The position numbers and the translations under genes were made by a program. From assembly GCA_036940085.1 (NCBI GenBank), contig JALLBK010000360.1, positions 1 to 29,531 on the forward strand: 29,531 nucleotides of DNA. The letters are read 5' to 3'. The notes under the pieces were generated by a model. That model saw only the letters and a list, made by a program, of their open reading frames with translations. It searched no databases and was not told the DNA's origin. The DNA is from Discostella pseudostelligera (lineage: Eukaryota; Bacillariophyta; Thalassiosirophyceae; Thalassiosirales; Thalassiosiraceae). This document shows positions 1 through 9,683 of this stretch, piece after piece; position 1 is the first letter of the stretch, and each line of letters begins with the position of its first letter.

Positions 1-29
1 GAGGGAGAGAGAGAGAGAGGGAGAGAGAG
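1..29. repeat. GA-rich microsatellite at the window edge
   Basis: The first 29 bases are almost pure GA dinucleotides with a few GG interruptions. This is a simple-sequence repeat. It may continue beyond the window, so its full length cannot be judged. Confidence 0.9.
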
Positions 30-115
30 ACGCGAGGATTTTCTAATGTGTAAGATTTTGTTGGGTTCTTTCTCGATTTCTCGTCTCCGCGTCTTGCTTC
101 CAATGACGCGTGAAG

Positions 116-138
116 TTCCCGCCAAAACTTCCCGCCAC
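116..138 (+). promoter_or_regulatory. Two E2F-like CCCGCC elements upstream of the first gene
   Basis: TTCCCGCCAAAA (116-127) is followed directly by TTCCCGCCAC (129-138). Both resemble the E2F/DP consensus TTTCCCGC. The same word recurs upstream of several other genes in this window. No convincing coding exon was found in bases 1-471. The role as a binding site is inference. Confidence 0.35.
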
Positions 139-471
139 GCATCTCCACACAATCTCACGGAACAAGACGATGCACCACAAATCCATTGCCATGTTGTGAA
201 CAAGACCGCTGTATCTGTATCCTTTCAATATCTACTATGGTACGATATCGTTCTCCATCTCATCATTAGATATCATCTATTGTCGTGTGAAGGGAGATAG
301 AGCGGCCGCAAATCCAAGTCCGAAGATCTGGCAGGGAGAAAGAGACGGCACAAGCTATCAATATCAATTGAAGTGGTGGCCTACGATACCCACCGCCGAT
401 CCCATCCACCCACCTGCTGCATCAACAACAATAAAATTCATCGCATAGCAGCATTGACTTCAACATTGCCA

Positions 472-3400
472 ATGCTAATGATGTCATCTCCATCATCGTC
501 ACCGCCAATGAAGAAGCTAATACTCCTCCTGTCTCTCCTACCCCCCTACGTGTCACCCTACACCCCTTTCGGGTACCAATCGGACTCTACCCACTCTTGG
601 GAATACCGCACCAAAATCGACAATCCCTCCAATGATCAACTTGGCCTCGACCCCTCCTCCTACGCGGGCGCCATCCATTACGATCCACTCCATCATGCAC
701 TATATCTCACCGGTGCTACCTACGGCTCTGGTCCCGGTGTGTTTGATGGCGTCGACGTCTATGAACTCACCACTACGGAACAAACGGAATTAAATGATCA
801 AGATTCAACGAATAATGGATATTGGTGGATTGATATGGCATCCGGACTACGACCACATTTACTTGATGTGGGTATACCCGATTACAGTCCAAAGAATGGG
901 GATTGCTTCTATGCTGTCATGGGATTACCCACGGAATTTAGTGATGATATTCCAGTGAATCCAGACAGTATCATCAATAGTACATTGGATCCCAATCGAG
1001 TCAAATTGTTGCATTCACGACGATTTGGATCGAATGGGAATACCGAGGCATGCTCTGCCTTGGATGTATTGTTTGCCAAACCCAATGCTACTGGACCGGG
1101 AGGATATGTTCATGAATTTGAACATTTGATGGAAGATTACAATAATGATTCTGTTCCGTCCTTTACGGGAACATCACCACCTTTTGGATCGGATGGGCCA
1201 CCACCACCCTCGTCGTCTCCCGCTACTCAGGCTAGTGTAGGTGCAGCATCGGGAATGCCAGTGTCTGCACCCACATCTGCATCGGGAATGCCCACCGCTT
1301 CGATATTCATTGAGAATGAAGATATATTTGGTGGTACCACCTCCAGTCCTACAACTCCTCCTGTGATCGGTACAAGGAGGGGATTGCGAAGCTCCCAGCA
1401 AGCAGCTGCAGGGGAAGAAGATGAAGAGATGGTCATGGCTGGGGTCCACAATCAGCAGTTTCACCACCGTTCCCTGCAAGATACTTCCACCACCATCCCA
1501 TCCCAAGGCGAAGGACTCCAAACCCGCTCTGTGCGTCTCCTCATGGCTGGACATGTCGAACTCCCCGATGATCGCACCGATGGATACGTTGTCAATGACT
1601 TACCCGTTGGACAATACAACGAGGCATCCGTCTATGCCTTTGCCCAACAAGTCGATGTCCGATTGCCCGTGGGACAAATGGAACAATCTGAGGTGAATCA
1701 AGATATGGATTCATTGTTGTCGGAAGAATATGAGAACTTGGAATATAATTTGCATGAAGTGGGTACAGAAGAGGATGAGCTGGCACAAGAGTTGGAGAAG
1801 GATTACATGTCCAACATACCCCAATCGGACTTTGAGGGGGTTATTACCTCTGGTGTGGAGTCTCGTGCATTGCTTAATGATGGTGTAGCATCGACACTGC
1901 GTACCATCTATCCCGTTTCATTGGTTGCCGATTCGACTACCAGGAAGCATTACTATGTGGTTATGATGGCATCGGACAATGCCGGTGATAATCGTCCAGA
2001 ATATGCGTATTTGAATATGGACCCTACCATTGCCGATGGTGCCGCACAGCGTGCTTGGACGGAATACCCCGAGACGGAGATTGATGCTTCTACCGGGGAT
2101 AATTTTGGTACCAAGTCTCGTCCGAATTATGGATCGGATTTTCGTATTATTGTCAAGAAGATGTGGGTGGAGGGCAATGCCAATCCAGACGAATTGTCCG
2201 ATGCCGAGAAGAATTTGGCCGCCACGTCGTATGATAGTGGTGGCCTTATCGCCATGCGACACACTTGGACTCAGGAGTTTAGTCCGGATTCGAATGAGGA
2301 TGCACGTCCGTCGGGGTTGCTCTTTGCACCCTCCGGTTCCGAGGATGGATCGGGAGATATGCTCATCATGGTGGGAACTACTGCAGGACGAGGGTCGGCA
2401 TTCGGTACCGCAAGTGAAGAGAATGTATTTGAGGAGGGAGAAGTGCGAGAAGATTTGGATGGATTCGTTACCAAAATTCGTGCGGATACGGGTGCCTTCG
2501 CCGGAGGAATTGATTTTGATGCGACGACGAATCAATTCGAAAACACCATGAGCTTGCGCATACAGACGAACCCTGGGAATAATGAGATTGTGGCTGGTGT
2601 GTGTGCCACGCCACCGTTGGCGGGTGGGATGTTGCAGGAGGAAGTTTCGTATATTTACGTCGTGGGGTCGACGTCGGGAGTGTTGTCGGGAGTGTCGTCG
2701 GATTTGCGCAGTGAAGAGTTTCTATCCAGTATTCCAGTTTCGGACGAGATTGAAGTGATGGAAGCTTTCTTGATGAAGGTGGATCTATCCACGATGAAAA
2801 CGGTGTGGACTGTGCAAGTCGGTGCTATTACCTCTGGCCGAGACAAGAAGGTGAATACCCACGGTTTTGGCTGCGCGGTTACGCGAGATGGAGGAGGTGT
2901 CTATCTAACTGGATTGGTGAAAGAGGATGGTGTAGTGACTGATTTTTCAGAAGCCGACCAAGGTGGCATGGATAGTAACAGTGCCGAGGGTGGTACTGAC
3001 ATCTTCATTTCAAGCTACAGTACAGAGGATGGTTCGCGGTTCTTTCTCAAGCAAGTAGGATCGGATAAGGATGATTTCCCCTCGCGTGGAAATGGAGGCA
3101 TAACTTCCGATCGGGCCGGAAATGCCATCATTACAGGAAGCACTCGTGGGGGCATCATGCGTAAACGACGCGACGGCGAGTATATTTATGGGTCGTTTAA
3201 GACGGATGCCGCTATGGATATCTTTCTAATGTCCTTCGATCGGGAAGATGGAAATCATGTTCCGATCGGGACTGGTTCAGTGTCGGAGGAGTACCAAGAG
3301 ACATTGCAAGAATCGGAGCAAGATTCTGAGTCTGAAGCTGAGCAAGATACTGGTACGGATTCGCCAGTGTCTGAAGCTACTGACCCCACCCAAGCAACAC

Positions 3401-3990
3401 AAACTGAGAAGGCAACGAATAGCGCGCTCGTCGGTGCCGTTGCATTTGCCATGGCCTTCATCCTACTGTCAGTTATTGCAGCCGTGGTGGTTGTGCGAAA
3501 AATAAAAGCCAAGAAGAGGAAGGAAAATGATGCATTATCGGCAAATGGCAATCTACGAAGACCAAGTGAAAATTTGCAAAGCCACCGGAAGAGCAGCGCG
3601 TGGAAGGCTAATCGTGATAAAACACAGATGAAAGAGTTCACAAATGATCTTAACATGGCGGTGGAGGTTCGGAACAGTGCGTCTGGTGGATGGCATGGAA
3701 CTTATGGTGAGGAACAATTACAGTCTATTGACTTCGGCACTCCCAGTGGAGAAAAGGACGACGTCGTCCAACAGTCTTTGTTCATGGATGATGCATTGGA
3801 GGAAATTGAGGAGAGCTCTTCGAAGTATGTGATTGGTGAAATGGATGATGTCAGCGACGAGGATCTAATCAAAGCGTACAACGACGCTATGGCTGTTGAA
3901 ATTGAGCCTGAGAACCCAGATGTCGAATTTGCAATGCAAGGTGTTGGATCAATACCCGTCTTGGACAAAGACCACCATAATTTTACTTGA
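472..3990 (+). CDS. Secreted-type single-pass membrane protein, propeller-like ectodomain, conserved cytoplasmic tail
   Basis: Intronless frame of 1172 aa. ATG 472 is the first in-frame ATG. ATG 508 (MKKLILLLSLL) also gives a clean signal peptide and could be the true start. The ectodomain (about residues 30-970) has a Pro/Ser-rich stretch near 1180-1400. It then has repeated beta-strand blocks with D-G-F-V/F-L-M-K and Y-V-V-G-S-T type motifs (about 2230-3240), reminiscent of SBBP/seven-bladed beta-propeller repeats. RXL tripeptides (RGL 1378-1386, RSL 1468-1476) resemble processing sites reported in diatom biosilica proteins. One TM helix (about residues 985-1009) is followed by a KIKAKKRK stop-transfer. 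The tail (3655-3987) carries GGWHGTYGEEQLQSIDFG and SDEDLIKAY. This tail is nearly repeated in the next gene. Architecture is seen directly; cell-wall function is inference. Confidence 0.85.
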   Translation: MLMMSSPSSSPPMKKLILLLSLLPPYVSPYTPFGYQSDSTHSWEYRTKIDNPSNDQLGLDPSSYAGAIHYDPLHHALYLTGATYGSGPGVFDGVDVYELTTTEQTELNDQDSTNNGYWWIDMASGLRPHLLDVGIPDYSPKNGDCFYAVMGLPTEFSDDIPVNPDSIINSTLDPNRVKLLHSRRFGSNGNTEACSALDVLFAKPNATGPGGYVHEFEHLMEDYNNDSVPSFTGTSPPFGSDGPPPPSSSPATQASVGAASGMPVSAPTSASGMPTASIFIENEDIFGGTTSSPTTPPVIGTRRGLRSSQQAAAGEEDEEMVMAGVHNQQFHHRSLQDTSTTIPSQGEGLQTRSVRLLMAGHVELPDDRTDGYVVNDLPVGQYNEASVYAFAQQVDVRLPVGQMEQSEVNQDMDSLLSEEYENLEYNLHEVGTEEDELAQELEKDYMSNIPQSDFEGVITSGVESRALLNDGVASTLRTIYPVSLVADSTTRKHYYVVMMASDNAGDNRPEYAYLNMDPTIADGAAQRAWTEYPETEIDASTGDNFGTKSRPNYGSDFRIIVKKMWVEGNANPDELSDAEKNLAATSYDSGGLIAMRHTWTQEFSPDSNEDARPSGLLFAPSGSEDGSGDMLIMVGTTAGRGSAFGTASEENVFEEGEVREDLDGFVTKIRADTGAFAGGIDFDATTNQFENTMSLRIQTNPGNNEIVAGVCATPPLAGGMLQEEVSYIYVVGSTSGVLSGVSSDLRSEEFLSSIPVSDEIEVMEAFLMKVDLSTMKTVWTVQVGAITSGRDKKVNTHGFGCAVTRDGGGVYLTGLVKEDGVVTDFSEADQGGMDSNSAEGGTDIFISSYSTEDGSRFFLKQVGSDKDDFPSRGNGGITSDRAGNAIITGSTRGGIMRKRRDGEYIYGSFKTDAAMDIFLMSFDREDGNHVPIGTGSVSEEYQETLQESEQDSESEAEQDTGTDSPVSEATDPTQATQTEKATNSALVGAVAFAMAFILLSVIAAVVVVRKIKAKKRKENDALSANGNLRRPSENLQSHRKSSAWKANRDKTQMKEFTNDLNMAVEVRNSASGGWHGTYGEEQLQSIDFGTPSGEKDDVVQQSLFMDDALEEIEESSSKYVIGEMDDVSDEDLIKAYNDAMAVEIEPENPDVEFAMQGVGSIPVLDKDHHNFT

Positions 3991-5203
3991 TTTGTTTACA
4001 ATGGGTCCAGGATAGTGGTAGATGAGTAATAAAGATCGAATGCCCAATTTGCTTTTGTTTGATTGAATCGTATACATGTTGTGTTCCTTATCCTTAACGC
4101 TGAAAGCCAATGCCGCAATGCGCTGAGCAATCTGCCTCAATCATCCGCCCACCTATGAACATTGCCTTGTTCGACGTTGTAGGAGTAGTGGTCAAAGCTC
4201 GCGCCGCAGAGTAGGTCGGCGTCGACGTATGACGTGTTGATGCTTCGAAGTTATAGTACGGTACCGTTGGCGGACATTGTTGTGGTCATATCAAAGCTGA
4301 TATCTGCCGTATCAAATATTATCTAGATTCATCGCTCATGCTCATGATGTCATTGTTGTCGTTCGTCATAGGAGTAGATTGTTCGTCATTCGCTTGTCAT
4401 TGTCATTCATCTTTCCCGATCGAGCCGATCTGCGATGTAACATAGTCCATGGTACGCTCTTCCCGCTATTTTCATTCCGCCTATTCCCGCCGTTCTTCCC
4501 GCCATTTTCGCCACGTAGGAGTATCTTTGCCAAGAAAATGGCGGGAGAAGATTTGATAAGCCACAGCAGGCCACAGCTCTAGACATGATAAAAGAAGCCT
4601 ATCCCAACACCTACCACAACCACAACAACAACACCATGTTCATATTCATGTCCACCACCACCACCATGAACGAGCATGAACGGTAACCGCAGATAACCAC
4701 CCGCCACCTCGATAGTTGTATACCAATCGATTCAACGCCTGCATTAAAAATGATATTGATAACGAAGGATTTGTTCACGTGCACATTGGTCATGGTAAGC
4801 TTGGCTTGTTCCGCTCTTTGGAGCATAGATGATAGTGCCATTTTTATTGGATTATTGCCCACCATAGATTTTGGATCGTGCTGTCGACGGTCGACGATAG
4901 GGCGGGCAATGTCGGAGTGGTCATCCGACGCATGAGTGGTATGTATGGATATGGAGTAGGGGGGGGAACGTCGACTGTCGATCGAGCTTTTTTCCCTTGC
5001 ATGTTGCTTGACCAATCATCAATCATATTCCCTTTTACACTTTCGTTGACTACTTTAGTATTCATGTTCTTTTCTTCACCTCACCTTTGTGGCACTTCTT
5101 CACAACTGCAAACACATTGCTGGTAATGCTCCGCTGACCTGCGCAGTTGACAGTACCATTGTCGCAATCGACAGAGTTCGCGTTGCTTCAGAATAATGAT
5201 CCG
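3991..5203. other. Intergenic region with no supported gene
   Basis: This stretch of about 1.2 kb separates the two tail-sharing genes. It holds an AATAAA-like sequence near 4027, a cluster of CCCGCC elements with a perfect dyad (4498-4545), and a purine/pyrimidine-rich stretch near 4605-4670. It may contain a missing 5' exon of the downstream gene. The best candidate is the short frame starting at ATG 4750, followed by a GTAAGC donor at 4795. It would need a 352-bp intron, long for this window, so it is not called. Confidence 0.5.
4498..4545. promoter_or_regulatory. E2F-like dyad: 12-bp inverted repeat
   Basis: CCCGCCATTTTC (4498-4509) is perfectly mirrored by GAAAATGGCGGG (4534-4545), with a 24-bp spacer. 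The left arm lies inside a 19-bp word (4496-4514) that recurs exactly at 6548-6566, upstream of the threonyl-tRNA synthetase. It looks like a protein-binding dyad rather than a terminator. Function is inference. Confidence 0.5.
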
Positions 5204-6364
5204 ATGGAGAATTCGAACAAGCACCTGAACGTGCACCTGCTGGGTAGGCAATCCATCGAACGTAAATATGATGATTCCATTCCAAGAGAACGTCATTTGC
5301 AATCAGAAATTGTCACAACCATACTTCCAACGACCATATCTCCGACCACCTTCCCCCCCAGTAGTCATCCGAGTTCATATCCAACCACTTTTCCGAGTTC
5401 CCACCCCACAATTCAGGCGAGTTCAGAACCGTCAACTATGCCCAGCTCCTATCCGACAACTTTTCCCAGTACCCACCCGACATCTTTTCCGAGTATCTAC
5501 CCGACATCTTTTCCAAGCGCCTACCCGACGTTTATTCCTAGTGTCTACCCGACCACTTATCCAAGCTCGTATCCAAGCTCACATCCAACAAGCATGCTCT
5601 CAAGTATGCATCCAAGCGGAGTACCAAGCCAATCGAGTACGAGTATGCATCCCAGCGTACAACCTAGTGTGCATGTTACTACCGTTCAGCCAGTCTCGGA
5701 TGCGCCTGTTGGTGAAGTAGTAGTACCAAATCCTGATCTTGCTGATCCAAGTAGTGCATTGTCGTCAACGTCATCGAGTCCTCCACCAGTGATGGATTTT
5801 CCTGGTTATTTCCCTGACAACTCAACAACTGATGATACGGATAAGGGAACAACAAATTGGGTACTCGTCAGTGGTGTTGTATTTGTGTCGGTCGTCACCT
5901 TTCTGATAGCTGCGGTGGGTGTTGCCAGGATGAGATCCAGGAGGAAGAAAAAGGAAGTGTATCTGAGTGATTCCATTTTGCGGGGTGGTCGAGTACCGAT
6001 CAAGTATATGGACGATGATTCTCCTCTCATGATGGTGGAAGTTCGAAATAGTACCACTGGTGGATGGCATGGATTTTACGGCGAGGATCAATTACAATCT
6101 ATTGACTTTGGCAGGTCCAGTAGTGAAGAGCAGCAGGATAACGTTCGTCGCGAGGAAGAGGCACTACTTGTTGATGGTGGCTTGGAGGAGATTGAGAGCA
6201 CGAATTATGCTATTGGGGAGTTGGATCATTTGAGTGATGAAGATTTAGTGAAAGCTTATCATGAAGCAATGGCTGTAGATGTCGAATCTGAAGATGAAAT
6301 TGATATCGCAATGCAAGGTGTTGGATCCCCAAGCTCGGACAAGGATCGCCATGAGATCATTTAA
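5204..6364 (+). CDS. PT-repeat stalk membrane protein with the same cytoplasmic tail
   Basis: The 386-aa frame is counted from the first in-frame ATG (5204). The frame is open back to a TGA at 5135 and has no signal peptide, so a 5' exon is probably missing. An RHL (RXL-type) tripeptide lies at 5291-5299. Residues about 40-165 are a low-complexity repeat of the form S-x-Y/H-P-T-x-F/Y-P-S. This is typical of secreted stramenopile stalk regions and likely O-glycosylated. One TM helix (about residues 219-241) is followed by RMRSRRKKK. The 111-residue tail (6029-6361) matches that of the upstream gene. Among the first 28 tail residues 23 are identical, and LSDEDLVKAY and AMQGVGS are also shared. 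The start is uncertain; the rest is well supported. Confidence 0.82.
   Translation: MENSNKHLNVHLLGRQSIERKYDDSIPRERHLQSEIVTTILPTTISPTTFPPSSHPSSYPTTFPSSHPTIQASSEPSTMPSSYPTTFPSTHPTSFPSIYPTSFPSAYPTFIPSVYPTTYPSSYPSSHPTSMLSSMHPSGVPSQSSTSMHPSVQPSVHVTTVQPVSDAPVGEVVVPNPDLADPSSALSSTSSSPPPVMDFPGYFPDNSTTDDTDKGTTNWVLVSGVVFVSVVTFLIAAVGVARMRSRRKKKEVYLSDSILRGGRVPIKYMDDDSPLMMVEVRNSTTGGWHGFYGEDQLQSIDFGRSSSEEQQDNVRREEEALLVDGGLEEIESTNYAIGELDHLSDEDLVKAYHEAMAVDVESEDEIDIAMQGVGSPSSDKDRHEII
5317..5690 (+). repeat. Degenerate tandem repeat coding for a Pro/Ser/Thr stalk
   Basis: Short imperfect units encode S-Y-P-T-T-F-P-S-like blocks about 8 aa (24 bp) long. The third and second codon positions drift between copies. 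It lies inside the coding frame of the PT-repeat membrane protein and keeps that frame. Confidence 0.75.
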
Positions 6365-6547
6365 TTTTGCAGATCCTTAGAGGAGATTCAAAATATAACA
6401 TAACTACTTACTTAATAGAGAATTACTTGTTATAGAGTCGCAATGGTGAAACATCATGCTCAAACTGCATTGTCGACTTCTTCGCCATTGCTGTTGTCGG
6501 TTATCGACCAAATCAACACACTTGCATACACGTGGAATTCATCTGCT

Positions 6548-6566
6548 TTCCCGCCATTTTCGCCAC
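6548..6566 (+). promoter_or_regulatory. E2F-like element, exact copy of the one at 4496-4514
   Basis: The word TTCCCGCCATTTTCGCCAC lies 117 bp upstream of the threonyl-tRNA synthetase ATG. It is identical over 19 bp to the element upstream of the PT-repeat gene. An exact 19-bp match in non-coding DNA suggests a conserved double CGCC site. The bound factor is not known. Confidence 0.5.
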
Positions 6567-6682
6567 AATCAATATCGCCAATGATCGCCATTTGAGAGAA
6601 GATCCGTCTGTCCTTCCCCGCCCGCCCTGACCTCAAAAATCCAAGCCACAACCACAAGCCAAAGCCAAACCCCTCGACGACC

Positions 6683-9551
6683 ATGGCGTCCGCAACCACT
6701 ATCCCCGAGGACATCTCCTCCCTATGGAAATCACTCGATCCTGCCATCCGTGCAGCACTCATTGAATCTGAAACCAATGCCATCTCGTCGAGCAAAGCTG
6801 GTGGTGGCGGCGGTAGCAGCAGCGGTGCAGGCGGTCTCCAAGGTCGTCGTGCCAAAGCCTCCTCCGGCCCGCGCATGGACGACACCTCCACCACTCTCAT
6901 TGGCGGATCTAGCTTTGTTAAGCGTGAGGCCAATCCCGGTTGGATTAAAGTTAGGGCAGATGTGTACGATGCCGTGAAAGAACGACGGGATGCGGAATTG
7001 AGTGCTAAGATTCCTGTGGATATTGAGGTGACATTGCCAGATGGAAAGATATTGGTGGAGGATAAGGTGCGATTATTATGATGATTATTGTTTGTACCAA
7101 CACTTTTACAATGACGCAATGTTTGCTTACTTTGAATAACAAATGAAATAATACTAACTCGCCTGTCATTATTTTCTTCGTCATTGTGTGTATTATTCAC
7201 AGGAAGGTGTCAAGTTTCAAGCCTGGCGCACCACCCCATTCGATGTCGCTGCCACTATTTCTCGTGGTCTCGCGGACAATACCTCCGTTGCTCGGGTTAC
7301 CTACGCAGCCTACGTTTCCGACTATTCTCCTGCCGAGGACGGTATGGATGCCGTCGATACCCTTGCCGAATCCATGGCTGACTTGAATGTCAATGAGGAT
7401 GGTGAAAAGTCGTCGAACATGACAGTTCTATGGGACATGACCCGTCCATTGGTCGGATCTGTTAGCAAGATGGAATTTCTCAAGTTTGAGGATGATATGG
7501 AGGCACGCACTGTCTTTTGGCATTCAAGTGCCCATGTATTGGGAGAAGCGCTCGAGAGATTGTATGGATCGCGATTGACGATTGGTCCTCCCCTCGCGGG
7601 AGGATTTTATTACGATTCGTATATGGGGGATGGAAGTTCGGGTGGGGCTTTGAATGAGGATGATTGTGAGTTGTTGATCTATTCTTTGTCTGATCATTGT
7701 GTATTAATATGTGGAAAAGGATGTGGCTCACACTTGACTAACTGTATTACCTTCCAAACAGACCAACCCGTCGAAGCAGAGGTTGCAAAAATTGTCAAGG
7801 AGAAGCAAAAGTTCGAACGCCTCGTCCTAACAAAGGAAGAAGCATTGGAGATGTTCTCCGGTAATCCATTCAAGGAGCAAATCATATCGACGAAAATTCC
7901 CGATGGAACACGCACCACCGTCTACCGATGTGGAAACTTGGTCGATTTATGCCGAGGACCGCACGTTCCCAACACTGGACGGATTAAGGCGTTTGCAGCC
8001 ACGAGGCACTCGGCGACGAATTGGTTGGGTGATACTGAGAACGATTCGCTGCAACGAATGTATGGCATTAGTTTTCCGGATAAGAAGATGTTGAAGGTTT
8101 GGATGGAGAATCAAGAGAAGGTGAGAAATGATGTCGATTTGGGCGGCTGGTGTTGCGTGTGTTTGCTGGTGTGTGGCAGTGATTCGAATACATGAATCTC
8201 ATTATCTGACATCGAATGAAGGAGACTTTTTAATCCAAATATGAATATGAGCCACGGAACCTGTTCCTTCTTGTGCATCTGTCCTGTTGATTCACCATCT
8301 CATTGATTTCCGTGCATTTCATTGGCAATCCCCAAACAGGCTAAAGAACGTGATCACCGCCGAATTGCACAGAAGCAAAATCTCGTCATGTTCCATGATT
8401 TGTCTGCGGGGTCTGCGTTCTGGTTGCCTCACGGTGCTCGTATCTACAACAAACTTATCGGCTTCATCAAAGAGCACTATTGGAAACGTGGGTACGATGA
8501 GATCATCACACCCAATGTTTACAACCTCGATCTATGGCACCAGAGTGGACATGCTATGCACTACAAAGATGCCATGTTCTGCTTTGATGTTGAAGGGAAA
8601 GAGTGGGCGATGAAGCCCATGAACTGCCCTGGTCATTGTCTCATGTTTGCTGGACAGATTCGAAGCTATCGTGATCTTCCTATTCGCTTTGCTGATTTTG
8701 GTGTCCTTCACCGCAACGAACTTAGCGGAGCCCTGTCGGGTCTCACCCGTGTTCGTCGATTCCAGCAGGATGACGCTCACATTTATTGCCGTGAAGATCA
8801 AATTGAGGAGGAAGTGGTGGGTGCTCTTGATTTCATGAAGAGTGTCTACACGACGTTCGGGATGACCTACAAGCTTGAGCTGAGTACGAGACCTAAAAAA
8901 GCTCTCGGGGAGAAGGAGCTTTGGGATAAGGCCGAGGCTGCTTTGGCACGTGCGATGGATGCGTTTGCTGGTGTGGGAGGCTGGAGAGAAAACCCTGGCG
9001 ATGGTGCTTTCTATGGACCCAAGATTGATATTAAAGTCATGGATGCCATGGATCGCGTTCATCAGTGCGCCACAATTCAGTTGGACTTTCAGCTACCTAT
9101 TCGATTCGAATTGCAGTACAATACTGGATCGCAAGAGAAGGGAAATGAGTTTGCTCGTCCAGTCATGGTCCACAGGGCGATGCTTGGCAGCGTGGAACGC
9201 ATGTTTGCAGTTCTTTGTGAACACTATGGCGGCAAGTGGCCGTTCTGGCTTTCACCCCGTCAAGTCATGATCATCCCGGTCCACAAGGATTGGAATGACT
9301 ACTGCCAAGAAGTCAGGGACAAACTGCACAACGAGGGGTTCTATGCCGATGTTGATCTGTCGAAGGCCACATTTCAAAAGAAGGTCCGCTCGGCCCAGGT
9401 CGACCAATACAATTTCCAGTTGGTGGTTGGTGGAGAAGAGGTTACGAATGGTACTGTGAACATACGTACTCGTGAAAACACAGTAGAGGGAGAAAAGAAG
9501 GTGGATGATTTAATTGCGTATTTCAAGGAGCTGCGGGCAGAGTATAAATAA
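6683..9551 (+). CDS. Threonyl-tRNA synthetase, cytosolic type, 4 exons
   Basis: Charges tRNA-Thr with threonine. Exons 6683-7066, 7203-7665, 7762-8120 and 8340-9551 join in phase to about 805 aa, all with GT-AG introns. Domains in order: a short N-terminal extension; the TGS domain ([13 protein letters not shown], across the first intron); the editing/second additional domain with HSSAH and CRGPH; class II motif 1 ([13 protein letters not shown]); motif 2 ([11 protein letters not shown]...[12 protein letters not shown]); motif 3 ([12 protein letters not shown]); and the anticodon-binding domain ([17 protein letters not shown]). The zinc ligands are visible as the Cys of MNCPGH, the His of DDAHIYC and the His of VHRAML. 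No organelle presequence is evident, so cytosolic function is expected. Plants and algae may also use alternative starts. Confidence 0.95.
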
Positions 9552-9641
9552 AGTTATTGATCGAAGTTATTGAGTTGAACGAATGCCTGTATTCATTATT
9601 CATTCATTGATCCGCGTTCTGCATTGCCGCAGATCATATTC

Positions 9642-9683
9642 CACGTGGCAGGAGAAGTGCCTCCGTATCTGATACTCCACGTG
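9642..9683. promoter_or_regulatory. Pair of G-boxes between ThrRS and the kinase gene
   Basis: Two copies of CCACGTGGCA have CACGTG cores at 9642-9647 and 9678-9683, 36 bp apart. The same extended word (TGCCACGTGG on the other strand) opens the array at 21327. Such cores are bound by bZIP or bHLH factors in plants and algae. The 9552-10249 interval otherwise shows a TGACGT core at 9809-9814 and no supported gene. Confidence 0.5.

Noticed and set aside
1918..2535. 205-aa open frame on the minus strand inside the propeller protein gene
   Set aside because: It is fully antisense to a well-supported coding frame, has no recognisable motif, and its composition mirrors the opposite strand.
4611..5015. 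134-aa minus-strand frame in the first large intergenic region
   Set aside because: The hydrophobic end comes from a CCA/CAA-rich stretch read backwards. There is no splice or homology support.
4878..5126. 82-aa plus-strand frame with a hydrophobic end as a signal-peptide exon for the PT-repeat protein
   Set aside because: The only nearby donor (5121) pairs with an acceptor at 5191 but creates an in-frame stop. The acceptor at 5146 would leave a 25-bp intron.
6460..7200. 246-aa minus-strand frame over the ThrRS promoter, first exon and first intron
   Set aside because: It spans an exon, a promoter and an intron of the ThrRS gene and contains low-complexity Pro/Leu runs complementary to Gly/Ser codons. 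It has no domain signature.
8532..9062. 176-aa minus-strand frame opposite the ThrRS catalytic domain
   Set aside because: It is a shadow of the highly conserved class II core and no family is recognisable.
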